Source of the DNA: Ruminococcus flavefaciens
GTDB taxonomy: Bacteria; Bacillota; Clostridia; Oscillospirales; Ruminococcaceae
Assembly: GCA_023663905.1 (NCBI GenBank)
Contig: JAMPGO010000001.1
Coordinates: 297,940-361,939 of the forward strand
Reading direction: 5' to 3'
DNA: 64,000 bases
Below are positions 42,090 through 49,955 of this stretch, one piece after another. Within the stretch, counting starts at the first letter, position 1, and the number at the start of each line of letters is the position of its first letter. The notes under the pieces are model-generated. The model was not told the DNA's origin. It ran no database searches and saw nothing but the letters and a program-made list of their open reading frames with translations. The position numbers and the translations under genes are program-made.

Positions 42090-43925
42090 ATGAAAAAATT
42101 AACAAGGACTCTGCTGTCCCTTGTATCATCACTGGCTGTGGCTGTTTCTGTTGCAGGTTCTTCTGCGCCTGCTGTTTTAAGTCAGACTGAAAGCGCTCTC
42201 GCTGTTGATACAAATAACGACGACTGGCTTCACGCTGAGGGAAGCAGACTGTATGACGTGAACGGCAATGAAGTGTGGCTTACAGGTGCGAACTGGTTCG
42301 GCTTCAACTGTAGCGAGAACTGCGCTCACTATCTCTGGAGTGCGGATGTCGATGACGTTCTGCGTGAAATCGCTGACCACGGTATTAATGTTATCAGATT
42401 TCCTATCTCTACCGAGCTTCTGATTTCGTGGATGAACGGTACTCCCAATCCCGTTTCAAGCGTTTCGGCAAATACCGACCCTGCTTATACTATCAACCCC
42501 GATTTCTGCGAGGCTGACGGCAAAACGCTGAAAAATTCTATGGAAATCTTTGATGTTATTATGCAGAAGTGCAAGAAATACGGCATAAAGGCTTTTGTGG
42601 ATGTTCACAGCCCGCACGCTGACAACTCGGGGCATAACTATAATCTCTGGTACGGCAAGGAAACGGCTGACGGTACTATGGTTACTACCGATTTGTGGAT
42701 TGAATCGCTTGTATGGCTTGCTGACAAGTACAAGAACGATGATACGCTTATTGCATACGACCTTAAAAACGAACCGCACGGCAAAGGTCAGGAGGGTACG
42801 GAGGCGGCTAAGTGGGACGGCTCTACTGACGAGAATAACTGGGCTTATGCCGCTACAAAGTGCGCTGACGCTATTCTCGATGTCAATCCGAACGCACTTA
42901 TCCTGATTGAGGGCGTTGAACAGTCGCTCAGCGGTGCGCAGGCAGGCGACTACTGGGGTATACCCGACAGACGTGACAACTCGCCTTATATCGGTGCTTG
43001 GTGGGGCGGAAATTTCCGTGGCGCAAGAGAATATCCCATAACTCCTGAACACGGTACAAGTCAGATTGTCTACTCTCCGCACGATTACGGTCCGTCGGTT
43101 TATGCGCAGACGTGGTTTGAAAAGGACTTCACTACACAGACTCTTCTTGACGATTACTGGTATGATACGTGGGCTTATATCAACGCAGAGGACATAGCTC
43201 CCGAACTTATCGGCGAATGGGGCGGTCATATGGACGGTGCGGAAAATCAGAAGTGGATGACCCTGCTCCGTGACTATATGATTGAAAATCATATCAATCA
43301 CACTTTCTGGTGTCTGAATACAAACTCGGGCGATACAGGCGGTCTTTGGGATAGCCTCGGCTTCCAGGCAGGTTCGGGTACTTCTATTGACTGGAATGAA
43401 GAAAAGTACGAGCTTTTTGAGGAATCCCTCTGGCAGACCCTTAAAACAGGCAAGTATATCGGTCTCGACCATCAGGTTGCACTTGGTGCGAACGGAATTT
43501 CGCTCAACGATTTCTATGCAAATTACGCTTCTTCGGAGGGCAGTAACCTTGACGGCGGTAAAACTGCTGACGGCAAGCCCGTTGAAGGTACTCCTGCTGA
43601 ATCAACAAAGCCTGCTGATACGACTACTACGGCTAAATCCACAGAAACTGCACCAACCACGACGGAGACTACTGCAACAGAATCCAAACCGACTGAATCA
43701 GGCGAGCTTCTTATCGGCGACGCTAACGAGGACGGTATTGTTGATGTTGCCGACGCTGCTGCTATTATTCAGTCACTCGGCAATAAGGATAAGTACGCTC
43801 TCTCGGCTCAGGGCGCAAAGAATGCTGACTGCTATAATCCCGGCGACGGTGTTACGGGTATGGACGCTCTCGCTATTCAGATGTTAAAGGCTAAGCAGAT
43901 TTCTTCTCTTCCTGTTATTGAATAA
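42090..43925 (+). CDS. secreted GH5 (subfamily 1-like) cellulase with C-terminal dockerin
   Basis: 611 residues. Signal peptide 1-~37. GH5 catalytic domain ~45-480: GANWFGFNCSENCAHYLW start, acid/base Glu in YDLKNEPHG, catalytic His region YSPHDYGPSVYAQTWF, nucleophile Glu in PELIGEWGG. This is most like GH5_1 endoglucanases (Acidothermus E1 type). A Pro/Thr linker (~515-560) leads to a type I dockerin with two calcium repeats, GDANEDGIVDVADAAAI and NPGDGVTGMDALAI. The dockerin would plug the enzyme into a cell-bound cellulosome through cohesin; no scaffoldin is in the window. Confidence 0.95.
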   Translation: MKKLTRTLLSLVSSLAVAVSVAGSSAPAVLSQTESALAVDTNNDDWLHAEGSRLYDVNGNEVWLTGANWFGFNCSENCAHYLWSADVDDVLREIADHGINVIRFPISTELLISWMNGTPNPVSSVSANTDPAYTINPDFCEADGKTLKNSMEIFDVIMQKCKKYGIKAFVDVHSPHADNSGHNYNLWYGKETADGTMVTTDLWIESLVWLADKYKNDDTLIAYDLKNEPHGKGQEGTEAAKWDGSTDENNWAYAATKCADAILDVNPNALILIEGVEQSLSGAQAGDYWGIPDRRDNSPYIGAWWGGNFRGAREYPITPEHGTSQIVYSPHDYGPSVYAQTWFEKDFTTQTLLDDYWYDTWAYINAEDIAPELIGEWGGHMDGAENQKWMTLLRDYMIENHINHTFWCLNTNSGDTGGLWDSLGFQAGSGTSIDWNEEKYELFEESLWQTLKTGKYIGLDHQVALGANGISLNDFYANYASSEGSNLDGGKTADGKPVEGTPAESTKPADTTTTAKSTETAPTTTETTATESKPTESGELLIGDANEDGIVDVADAAAIIQSLGNKDKYALSAQGAKNADCYNPGDGVTGMDALAIQMLKAKQISSLPVIE

Positions 43926-43931
43926 ATAATA

Positions 43932-43965
43932 AATCCGCACGGCATTGTCGCTGTGCGGATTTTTT
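43932..43965. terminator. terminator after the cellulase gene
   Basis: AATCCGCAC / GTGCGGATT stem with a T-run on the + strand and an A-run on the other side, so it also serves the reverse-strand gene ending at 43967. Confidence 0.85.
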
Positions 43966-43966
43966 G

Positions 43967-44344
43967 TCAGAATATACTTGTGAGTACGGGAATTTCGCCG
44001 TATCTCAGCAAATCAAGAATATGTTCAAGCTCCGTCAGCTCGGATAAAAGCTCTTCGCTGTCGTTTTCGGCAAGGTGCTTTATCCTCGCACAGATTCTGT
44101 CAATCTCCGACAGCTTGTTGTTGCGGACAAGTACGCAGGCGGTTCTGCGGAAGGATTCCCACTCGGATTCGATTTCTCCTGCGGTTGCAATTGCTCTGTC
44201 CTTTTCGTCGGATGAAAAAAATTCCTCCGCCTGTGCTGAGAGTTCTATGAGCGATTTGCATTTCTTGTTTATCCATATTCCCGAAAATATGCTTATAAAA
44301 ATAAGCAGGCAGATTATAAACGCACTTATTTTAATTCTTGTCAT
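43967..44344 (-). CDS. DUF4363-like membrane-anchored protein
   Basis: 125 residues from ATG 44344 (GGAGG upstream). One N-terminal membrane helix (ISAFIICLLIFISIFSGIW) then a helical hairpin rich in Glu/Lys with LSEIDRICARIKHLAENDSEELLSELTELEHIL. The DUF4363 family is regularly found beside DUF421/YetF genes in spore formers. Overlaps the upstream yetF-like gene by 14 nt. Confidence 0.75.
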   Translation of the reverse strand: MTRIKISAFIICLLIFISIFSGIWINKKCKSLIELSAQAEEFFSSDEKDRAIATAGEIESEWESFRRTACVLVRNNKLSEIDRICARIKHLAENDSEELLSELTELEHILDLLRYGEIPVLTSIF

Positions 44345-45047
44345 TATCTTTTCCTCCGTCAATTTCTATGGGCGAACGTTCACGTTTGGGTGCAATGAAG
44401 CAGTTCCCTGTGCCGTCGGCTGTCATTATGAAAATATCAGGGATTTTTATTCCTGCCTTTGCGGAAATATTTCTGACAAACTGCTCGTTGAATCCAAGAG
44501 ACTGTAATGCAACACTCATAATCTCGCCGTCTGATACAACTACCTGCGGAGGGTCAATGTTTTCGGCAGGTATGTTGAGGTCGTCACGTGTCGGAATATC
44601 CTTTTCGGGCTTCTTCATTATGGAAATGCTTCCTGTGGTCTCAACTATGGCGAACTGTACTTCCGATATGTCAAAAATATCCCTGCCACGCAGTGCAGTC
44701 ATAAGGTCGTCAACCGAAAAACGCAGTTCTTTCATAACATCCCTGTTTATTTTGCCGTTGCTGATAATAATTTTCGGACTTCCCGAAATAACCTTGCGCA
44801 GACGTGGTATGCGGAGAATAAGCCACGAGACTATTACTTCAAAGCAGACGAGCGATAATATAGGCGTTACGCCAACTATCACAGGTATGTCGGTATCTTC
44901 AAGCGGAAGTGTGGCTATATTTGAAACAAGTATCGTTATCACAAGCTCGGAGGGCTGTAATTCCCCGAGCTGGCGCTTTCCCATTAAGCGCACTGCAAAA
45001 ACAACAAGTATATACAGTATCAGCGAACGTATCAGTATTATTGACAT
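44331..45047 (-). CDS. YetF/DUF421 membrane protein
   Basis: 238 residues. Three membrane helices in the first 80 residues (IILIRSLILYILVVFAVRLMG with the K-RQLGELQPSELVITILVSN signature), then a soluble alpha/beta domain with GSPKIIISNGKINRDVMKE and a C-terminal extension. Related proteins (YetF, SpoVA-associated) are linked to spores and membranes in Bacilli. Pairs with DUF4363 downstream. Confidence 0.88.
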   Translation of the reverse strand: MSIILIRSLILYILVVFAVRLMGKRQLGELQPSELVITILVSNIATLPLEDTDIPVIVGVTPILSLVCFEVIVSWLILRIPRLRKVISGSPKIIISNGKINRDVMKELRFSVDDLMTALRGRDIFDISEVQFAIVETTGSISIMKKPEKDIPTRDDLNIPAENIDPPQVVVSDGEIMSVALQSLGFNEQFVRNISAKAGIKIPDIFIMTADGTGNCFIAPKRERSPIEIDGGKDNDKN

Positions 45048-45174
45048 TATAACAGCTCCTTTTTCTGTTTATTATTGCACGGGAAAAATTTTTTATTCAC
45101 GAATATTCCTGCCGATGTGTGCAATAATATAGTCAGGCTTACAGAAAGCTCAGAATCAAAAAAGGAGTGTTATT

Positions 45175-45357
45175 ATGGATAACAAGCACAAGAATGACAG
45201 CATCAAATGCACCGTTTCACAGTGTCAGCACAATATGGTGACGGAAAATTACTGCTCTCTCGGATGTATCTCTGTCGGTACTCACGAGACTAACCCCACT
45301 GTTCCCGAATGCACCGACTGCAACAGCTTTGTAAAGCGCACAGGCTGTTGTCAGTAA
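45175..45357 (+). CDS. DUF1540 small cysteine-rich protein
   Basis: 60 residues, seven Cys in the DUF1540 pattern: IKCTVSQCQHNMVTENYCSLGCISVG and CTDCNSF. Such proteins likely bind metal, and some are found in spores. RBS AAGGAGTG. Intergenic 45358-45475 behind it is AT-rich with no gene that I see. Confidence 0.85.
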   Translation: MDNKHKNDSIKCTVSQCQHNMVTENYCSLGCISVGTHETNPTVPECTDCNSFVKRTGCCQ

Positions 45358-45475
45358 AAAAATCAGGCGGAGCTTCTCCGCCGTACATATCAACAGTTTT
45401 TCAACAGATTAATTGTGCATATCAGCTAAAATTAACATCCAAATACAGTCAAATCGGGAAAAATTTTTTTAATGC

Positions 45476-45504
45476 TTGCATTTTATCCTGTTTTTTGCTA
45501 TAAT
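45476..45504 (+). promoter_or_regulatory. sigma-A promoter of ireB
   Basis: TTGCAT (45476-45481), 17-bp spacer ending TGC, TATAAT (45499-45504); start codon 48 nt downstream. Confidence 0.8.
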
Positions 45505-45551
45505 ATATATTGAGCTGTTAACAAATTAATTTTCCTAAGGAGGCTTTAATA

Positions 45552-45797
45552 ATGTTTGACCAGACTATGACATTCAAAGTCAGCGACGACAAAGAAAGTG
45601 ATATAAGAAAAAATCTCAGGATTATCTACGACGCTCTCGTTGAAAAGGGCTATAACCCCATAAATCAGATTGTAGGCTATATTCTCTCAGAAGACCCGAC
45701 CTACATAACCACCTACAACAACGCAAGAAATCTTATCCGCCATATCGACCGTGATGAGCTTCTTCAGGTGCTTGTCAAGTCGTATCTTCAGGTGTGA
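45552..45797 (+). CDS. ireB: IreB-family regulatory phosphoprotein (UPF0297)
   Basis: 81 residues. [20 protein letters not shown] start with the two threonines in TMTF that are phosphorylated by IreK-type kinases in Enterococcus, then [29 protein letters not shown]. Full length. RBS AAGGAGG. Normally ruvX follows; here an unrelated Uma2 gene starts 4 nt after the stop. Confidence 0.95.
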   Translation: MFDQTMTFKVSDDKESDIRKNLRIIYDALVEKGYNPINQIVGYILSEDPTYITTYNNARNLIRHIDRDELLQVLVKSYLQV

Positions 45798-45801
45798 TAT
45801 T

Positions 45802-46344
45802 ATGCCCGTATCAAAAGAAAAATATACGGCGGAGGAATATTTCGCATTTACTGCCGACAGCAATACGCACTGCGAACTTATTGACGGCGAAATAGTTGCT
45901 TTTGCCTCGCCCGGCAGGATTCATCAGGAGATAACAGGCGAAATCTATGCCGAAATCCGTAATTTTATCAGGAAAAACAATGGAGAGTGCAAGGTTTTTG
46001 TCGCTCCTTTTGATGTAAAGCTCGATGATTACAATGTTGTACAGCCCGACGTGTTTGTGGTGTGCGATAAGTCCAAGCTTGACGACAGGCGGTGCAACGG
46101 TGTTCCCGATTTTATTGCAGAGGTGCTTTCAACTAACAGGAGCGATGATATTGTCAGGAAAATGCACCTGTATCACGATAAGGGTGTGCGGGAATACTGG
46201 ATTGTTGACCCGAAAAATCAGAAAACGCTTGTGTATTTCTTTGAAAAAAACGATTTTCCCAATATCTATACTTTTGATACCGATATTCCTGTGGGTATCT
46301 ATGACAACAGGATTTCAATTAATATTGCGGAATTATTGAAATAA
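45802..46344 (+). CDS. Uma2-family (DUF820) putative endonuclease
   Basis: 180 residues from ATG 45802 (weak GGTG upstream; probably coupled to the stop of ireB 4 nt before). PD-(D/E)XK-like fold: YTAEEYFAF, HCELIDGEIVAFASP, acidic residue in VVQPDVFVV, and E in DFIAEVLSTN with the downstream KMHLYHDKGVREYWIVDP. Usually a solitary gene of unknown role, common in cyanobacteria and Firmicutes. Confidence 0.88.
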   Translation: MPVSKEKYTAEEYFAFTADSNTHCELIDGEIVAFASPGRIHQEITGEIYAEIRNFIRKNNGECKVFVAPFDVKLDDYNVVQPDVFVVCDKSKLDDRRCNGVPDFIAEVLSTNRSDDIVRKMHLYHDKGVREYWIVDPKNQKTLVYFFEKNDFPNIYTFDTDIPVGIYDNRISINIAELLK

Positions 46345-46348
46345 AAAG

Positions 46349-46374
46349 GCAGACTGCTACAGTCTGCTTTTTTT
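46349..46374 (+). terminator. terminator of ireB-uma2
   Basis: GCAGACT-GCTAC-AGTCTGC stem followed by seven T residues. Confidence 0.9.
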
Positions 46375-46439
46375 ATGGGATATTATACGGTGTACACGTG
46401 CTACTTATAGCTGGTGTATTTTATTTTCCGGATGAGTTA

Positions 46440-46470
46440 CACTAATAGTATTACCAAACAACTATTAGTG
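46440..46470. promoter_or_regulatory. perfect 10-bp inverted repeat before an XRE gene (operator)
   Basis: CACTAATAGT (46440-46449), 11-bp spacer, ACTATTAGTG (46461-46470). It ends 9 nt before the ATG of the XRE gene, where a bound dimer would block translation start or transcription. Likely the gene's own operator. Confidence 0.65.
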
Positions 46471-46479
46471 GGTGAAATT

Positions 46480-46803
46480 ATGGATTTTAAATCAGTCGGA
46501 ATAAATATCAGGAAATACAGAACAGCGAAGAAGATAAGTCAGGAACAGCTTGCGGAAATGGCATATCTTTCTCCTAAATATATCGGTATGGTTGAGAGAG
46601 CGGAGAAAACTCCTTCGCTTACAACTTTGGTGAATATCGCAAATGCCCTTGATGTTACTGCTGATATGCTCCTTTGCGATGTCCTGAACAGGCACAGCGA
46701 AATTAAAAGCTCGCTCCTGATTGATAAAATAAACAGTCTTTCAGAAAAAGACAAGAACCGCATTTATGCTGTTATTGATATACTTCTGGAACATTCTGAA
46801 TGA
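46480..46803 (+). CDS. XRE-family helix-turn-helix regulator
   Basis: 107 residues from ATG 46480 (GGGTGA upstream). HTH_3 domain: IRKYRTAKKISQEQLAEMAYLSPKYIGMVERAEKTPSLTTLVNIANAL. Short helical C terminus. Probably controls itself through the inverted repeat at 46440-46470. Confidence 0.88.
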   Translation: MDFKSVGINIRKYRTAKKISQEQLAEMAYLSPKYIGMVERAEKTPSLTTLVNIANALDVTADMLLCDVLNRHSEIKSSLLIDKINSLSEKDKNRIYAVIDILLEHSE

Positions 46804-46838
46804 TTTTCGACACCTGAACGCAAAAAGTCTGCACTTGA

Positions 46839-46937
46839 ATGCAATACGATGAACCACCGCCTGAAGAAGTTATTGAAAAATTGCTTCGATTTTTCAGAAA
46901 AGAAAATTTTACATATCATAAAATGCTTTCTGTGTGA
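46839..46937 (+). pseudogene. possible 32-residue coding remnant
   Basis: An ATG at 46839 opens a short frame encoding MQYDEPPPEEVIEKLLRFF-RKENFTYHKM and a stop. Composition is unlike random AT-rich DNA, but no ribosome site is seen, so it may be the tail of a lost gene. The rest of 46804-46989 shows nothing. Confidence 0.3.
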
Positions 46938-46989
46938 CATAATACTATTGCGGAAGAAATTCCGTACTCCACAAGAGGAGTGACGTAAA

Positions 46990-47730
46990 ATGAAGAAGAT
47001 TATTACGGCTACAGCGTCGGTTATTACGGCGGTATCTATGCCTGTATCTGCTGTGTATGCACTCGACAACACGGTTATCGGCTACGGGCAGGGTACGGCG
47101 ACAGACAGCCTTAACCGACCGACCGACGCTTTGCAGTTCAATGAAAAATACGGCGACTATGATGCCTTCGCCGTATCTCAGGACGAAAAAAGAATTATCA
47201 TAACTTTTGACCAGGGTTATGAAAACGGTTATACTGAAAAGATTCTTGATACGCTCAAGGAAAAAAACGTCAGGGCGATTTTCTTTCTGACAGGTGACTA
47301 TGCCAAAAAAGAAGAGTATCTCGTCAAGCGTATGATTAATGAGGGGCATACTCTCGGAAATCACGGTATGACGCACGCAAGTCTCCCGAAGCTTTCACAG
47401 ACAGAGGCTGAGGAGGAAATTATGTCACTGCACAACTTCGTTATAAACAATTACGGCTATGAAATGCAGTATTTCCGCTGTCCGTGCGGTGAGTATTCCG
47501 AAAAGGCGCTTGAAACAGTACAGAAATGCGGTTACAAAACCGTTTTCTGGAGCTTCGCTTATGTTGACTGGATTACAGACAATCAGCCTGCGGTGTCAGA
47601 GGGTATGAAAAAGCTTACCGAATCTGCACACGGAGGAGAAATCCTCCTGCTCCACTCTGTTTCAGCTACAAATGCTCAGATTCTCGGCGATGTTATTGAC
47701 AGTTTCAGAGAGCAGGGCTTTACGGTATAA
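46990..47730 (+). CDS. secreted polysaccharide deacetylase, PdaA-like
   Basis: 246 residues. Signal peptide 1-~24. NodB domain: motif 1 IITFDQGYENGYT (metal Asp; the second Asp of TFDDG is Gln, as in PdaA-type enzymes with TFDNG), motif 2 HTLGNHGMTH (metal His pair), motif 3 FRCPCGEYS, and ILLLHSVS. PdaA makes muramic delta-lactam in spore cortex, which fits the gerA genes downstream. RBS GAGGAG. Confidence 0.9.
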   Translation: MKKIITATASVITAVSMPVSAVYALDNTVIGYGQGTATDSLNRPTDALQFNEKYGDYDAFAVSQDEKRIIITFDQGYENGYTEKILDTLKEKNVRAIFFLTGDYAKKEEYLVKRMINEGHTLGNHGMTHASLPKLSQTEAEEEIMSLHNFVINNYGYEMQYFRCPCGEYSEKALETVQKCGYKTVFWSFAYVDWITDNQPAVSEGMKKLTESAHGGEILLLHSVSATNAQILGDVIDSFREQGFTV

Positions 47731-47735
47731 AAAAT

Positions 47736-47770
47736 ACACCGTCCGATAAAAACCGGGCGGTGTTCTTTTT
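47736..47770 (+). terminator. terminator of the deacetylase gene
   Basis: CACCGTCCG / CGGGCGGTG stem then TTCTTTTT. Confidence 0.82.
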
Positions 47771-47832
47771 GTGCGGTCAGCTACCCCTAGCTGATTGCTC
47801 CGCACGTTCCCTATATAAAATAGCAGATGGCT

Positions 47833-47931
47833 TTAATCAATCAAATCGACAAGCAAATCAAATATGATTTCTGCAACTCCGCCGATTATGTCTCCTAAAA
47901 AATCAAGCGAAAATCTTCTGCGCCTTGCCAT
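47833..47931 (-). CDS. 32-residue protein downstream of the SPFH gene
   Basis: ATG 47931, with GAGGAAT overlapping the end of the SPFH gene, gives MARRRRFSLDFLGDIIGGVA and continues as an amphipathic hydrophobic helix (EIIFDLLVDLID). Arg-rich start and acidic amphipathic helix suggest membrane-surface binding. Too short for usual annotation, but placement and RBS support it. Confidence 0.55.
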   Translation of the reverse strand: MARRRRFSLDFLGDIIGGVAEIIFDLLVDLID

Positions 47932-47934
47932 ATC

Positions 47935-48870
47935 TTATTCCTCGCTGTCCTGTGATGTAACAGGAGGTGTGTACGGCGATGACGATGAGCCTAAGTCCTC
48001 GGGATTGATGTTGATAAGCAGTCCGTTGCTGTCTCCGCTTACAACTTTCGGCATAACGCCGTCCCACTTGTCAATCTGCTCATAGGCGATTACCTTGTCG
48101 GAGAGAGAAGCTTCAAGCAGGCGGTTGGCTTCTGCCTGTGCTTCAGCTTCGGCAAGTATAGCATTGGCATTTGCTTCGGCGGCAATTACCTTCTGCTTTG
48201 CCTGAGCTTCGGCAACTGTGATAGCCTGCTTCTGCTCCGTCTCGGTTTTAAGAAGGTTCTGTTCTGCAACCTGTTTTGCCTCGATTGCATTATTAAATTC
48301 TTCCGAGAAGTCGAAGTTTACGATATTGAATTTCTCGATGTATATGCCGTATGTGTTGAGCTTTTCATCGAGAGAAGCCTTTACTTCATCGCCGACTGCC
48401 TGACGTTCTGTGATGAGTTCCTCTGCGGTGTACTTTGCAGTTGCGGACTTCATACATTCCTGTACAACAGGTGCGATAAGTACGGTCTGATATTCCGTGC
48501 CGACGTTTTTGTACATATCATCGGACTGGTCGGAAATAAGGCGGTAGTTTACTGCCACATTCGAGCTTACACTCTGCAAGTCCTTTGAAACGGCTGTTGC
48601 AGGTGTTTCATAGACCTGAATTTTGTTGGACATATTCTCAACGCTCTGTATGAACGGTATTTTCAGGTGGAATCCCTCGCTGAATGAGTTGTCCGATACC
48701 TTGCCGAGCGTGAGTATTACACCCGTGTTACCTGCCGGGACAATGGTGAACGAGCTTACAAGCAGGAATCCTGCAAGCACGCATACAATGATTATTGCAA
48801 TCATCTTTCCCACACCTTTCGGAGCAGGATTTACTGTTCTTGATGAACGCATTCTGTCAAAATCTTCCAT
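47935..48870 (-). CDS. SPFH/band 7 (prohibitin-like) membrane protein
   Basis: 311 residues. One membrane helix (about 23-45), then SPFH domain beginning FTIVPAGNTGVILTLGKV, with FHLKIPFIQSVENM and TAKYTAEELITERQAVGDEVK, and a long Ala/Glu/Gln coiled coil (EQKQAITVAEAQAKQKV). Typical prohibitin-type assembly at the membrane; the coiled coil forms a ring. Middle gene of a small operon with a glycine-zipper protein and a DUF1836 regulator. Confidence 0.92.
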   Translation of the reverse strand: MEDFDRMRSSRTVNPAPKGVGKMIAIIIVCVLAGFLLVSSFTIVPAGNTGVILTLGKVSDNSFSEGFHLKIPFIQSVENMSNKIQVYETPATAVSKDLQSVSSNVAVNYRLISDQSDDMYKNVGTEYQTVLIAPVVQECMKSATAKYTAEELITERQAVGDEVKASLDEKLNTYGIYIEKFNIVNFDFSEEFNNAIEAKQVAEQNLLKTETEQKQAITVAEAQAKQKVIAAEANANAILAEAEAQAEANRLLEASLSDKVIAYEQIDKWDGVMPKVVSGDSNGLLININPEDLGSSSSPYTPPVTSQDSEE

Positions 48871-48872
48871 AG

Positions 48873-49085
48873 TTATTCTCCTTTGTTATTGTCGTCTTTC
48901 GATTTGCCTATAAATGCACCGATACCCATTCCGATACTCATTCCAATGCTCGTTCCTATAGCTGTAAAAGCCATAAAGCTTGTGAACATACCAATGATTG
49001 AGCCTATAAGTGTGCCGAGTGCCATTCCCATACACATTCCCATAGCCATATAACGGCTCTGATAGTTATCTTTTTTATCTTTCAT
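48873..49085 (-). CDS. glycine-zipper-like small membrane protein
   Basis: 70 residues from ATG 49085 (GGAG upstream; TTG 49091 is in frame but inside the ribosome site region). One or two hydrophobic helices full of Gly-xxx-Gly (MGMALGTLIGSIIGMF, GTSIGMSIGMGIGAFIG) with charged ends. Sits between the DUF1836 and SPFH genes, so it may sit in the same membrane assembly. Confidence 0.75.
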   Translation of the reverse strand: MKDKKDNYQSRYMAMGMCMGMALGTLIGSIIGMFTSFMAFTAIGTSIGMSIGMGIGAFIGKSKDDNNKGE

Positions 49086-49087
49086 TG

Positions 49088-49660
49088 TCAATTCTCCATT
49101 TCGCTGAGTATTTCAGCCATAGCCTTCTCGGCTTCTGTTTTAAGGCACGCACTTCTGTATGCCATAACCATTACGTACATAGCTTTGCGGAGCTTTACAG
49201 CGTCCGTGATTTCGCTCGAATTTGCCGTGATTTCACGGGAAATAAGTTCCTGTACGGATTCTGTCGTGAATGCGCCCTCGTCCTCTGCCGTGAAAATAAT
49301 CCTGCAAAGAATGTTGTAAAGCGTAATATCTGCAATTATATCGTCCGACGTGTCCTCAACGTCGCCGTTTATGTATACCATAAGCTGTGCAATGTTTTCA
49401 AGCTTCATTGAACCTCTGAGCATATTTATAAGAAGTATACGGATTACCTGTTTTTCTGAATATTTCTTGCCCTTTGTTGAAGCAATCCAGCCACGTTTTA
49501 TCCAGTTCTGTATTGTTGAACCTTCAAGTCCTGTGAGCTTTGAAAGCTGGGAGAGTGTAAGTCCTCCCGTTGCTTCGAGTATAGGCGATATAACTGAAAA
49601 GGCGGAGTTTCTTGCCTCTTCTGAAAATTTTATGGTAGTAGCAGGAATAAGTCTCTGCAT
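49088..49660 (-). CDS. DUF1836 helix-turn-helix regulator
   Basis: 190 residues from ATG 49660 (AGGAGG 8 nt upstream). MerR-like HTH: LTLSQLSKLTGLEGSTIQNWIKRGWI...KKYSEKQVIRILLINMLRG, then DUF1836 helices. First gene of the operon and preceded by two TCACGTGA boxes around its -10, so it is probably autoregulated. Confidence 0.85.
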   Translation of the reverse strand: MQRLIPATTIKFSEEARNSAFSVISPILEATGGLTLSQLSKLTGLEGSTIQNWIKRGWIASTKGKKYSEKQVIRILLINMLRGSMKLENIAQLMVYINGDVEDTSDDIIADITLYNILCRIIFTAEDEGAFTTESVQELISREITANSSEITDAVKLRKAMYVMVMAYRSACLKTEAEKAMAEILSEMEN

Positions 49661-49675
49661 AGTCACTACCTCCTC

Positions 49676-49719
49676 TCACGTGATGATATGATTATAACAC
49701 AAGTTCACGTGAACCGCAA
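49676..49719 (-). promoter_or_regulatory. promoter with two TCACGTGA boxes before the DUF1836 operon
   Basis: Reverse strand: TTGCGG (49714-49719), 17-bp spacer, TATAAT (49691-49696). The palindrome TTCACGTGAA (49704-49713) fills the spacer and TCACGTGA (49676-49683) lies just after the expected start site. A dimer bound to both would shut the promoter. Confidence 0.7.
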
Positions 49720-49883
49720 GTATCATCTTGTGACAAATTCGGGCGAAAATATATATTTTTTTCAATATATCACTGCTTTTCTCACGATTTCATAGATTTT
49801 CACGCTTTTTTATAACTTTGTACAATATCTGCGGTTAATAAAATACAAATTATTTACAAATCGGAAAAAATACGGAAAATCAG

Positions 49884-49912
49884 TTGACTTTGCAGAAAAT
49901 TTGTGCTATATT
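49884..49912 (+). promoter_or_regulatory. sigma-A promoter of the large acidic surface protein
   Basis: TTGACT (49884-49889), 17-bp spacer ending TGC (extended -10), TATATT (49907-49912). The stretch 49720-49883 is AT-rich and shows no gene. Confidence 0.75.
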
Positions 49913-49955
49913 AAGCTTGTAAACAAAAACATACTGACATTACGGAGGGGTTATT

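Noticed and set aside
42456..43472. 338-codon reverse-strand ORF
   Set aside because: Antisense to the GH5 cellulase; no protein features.
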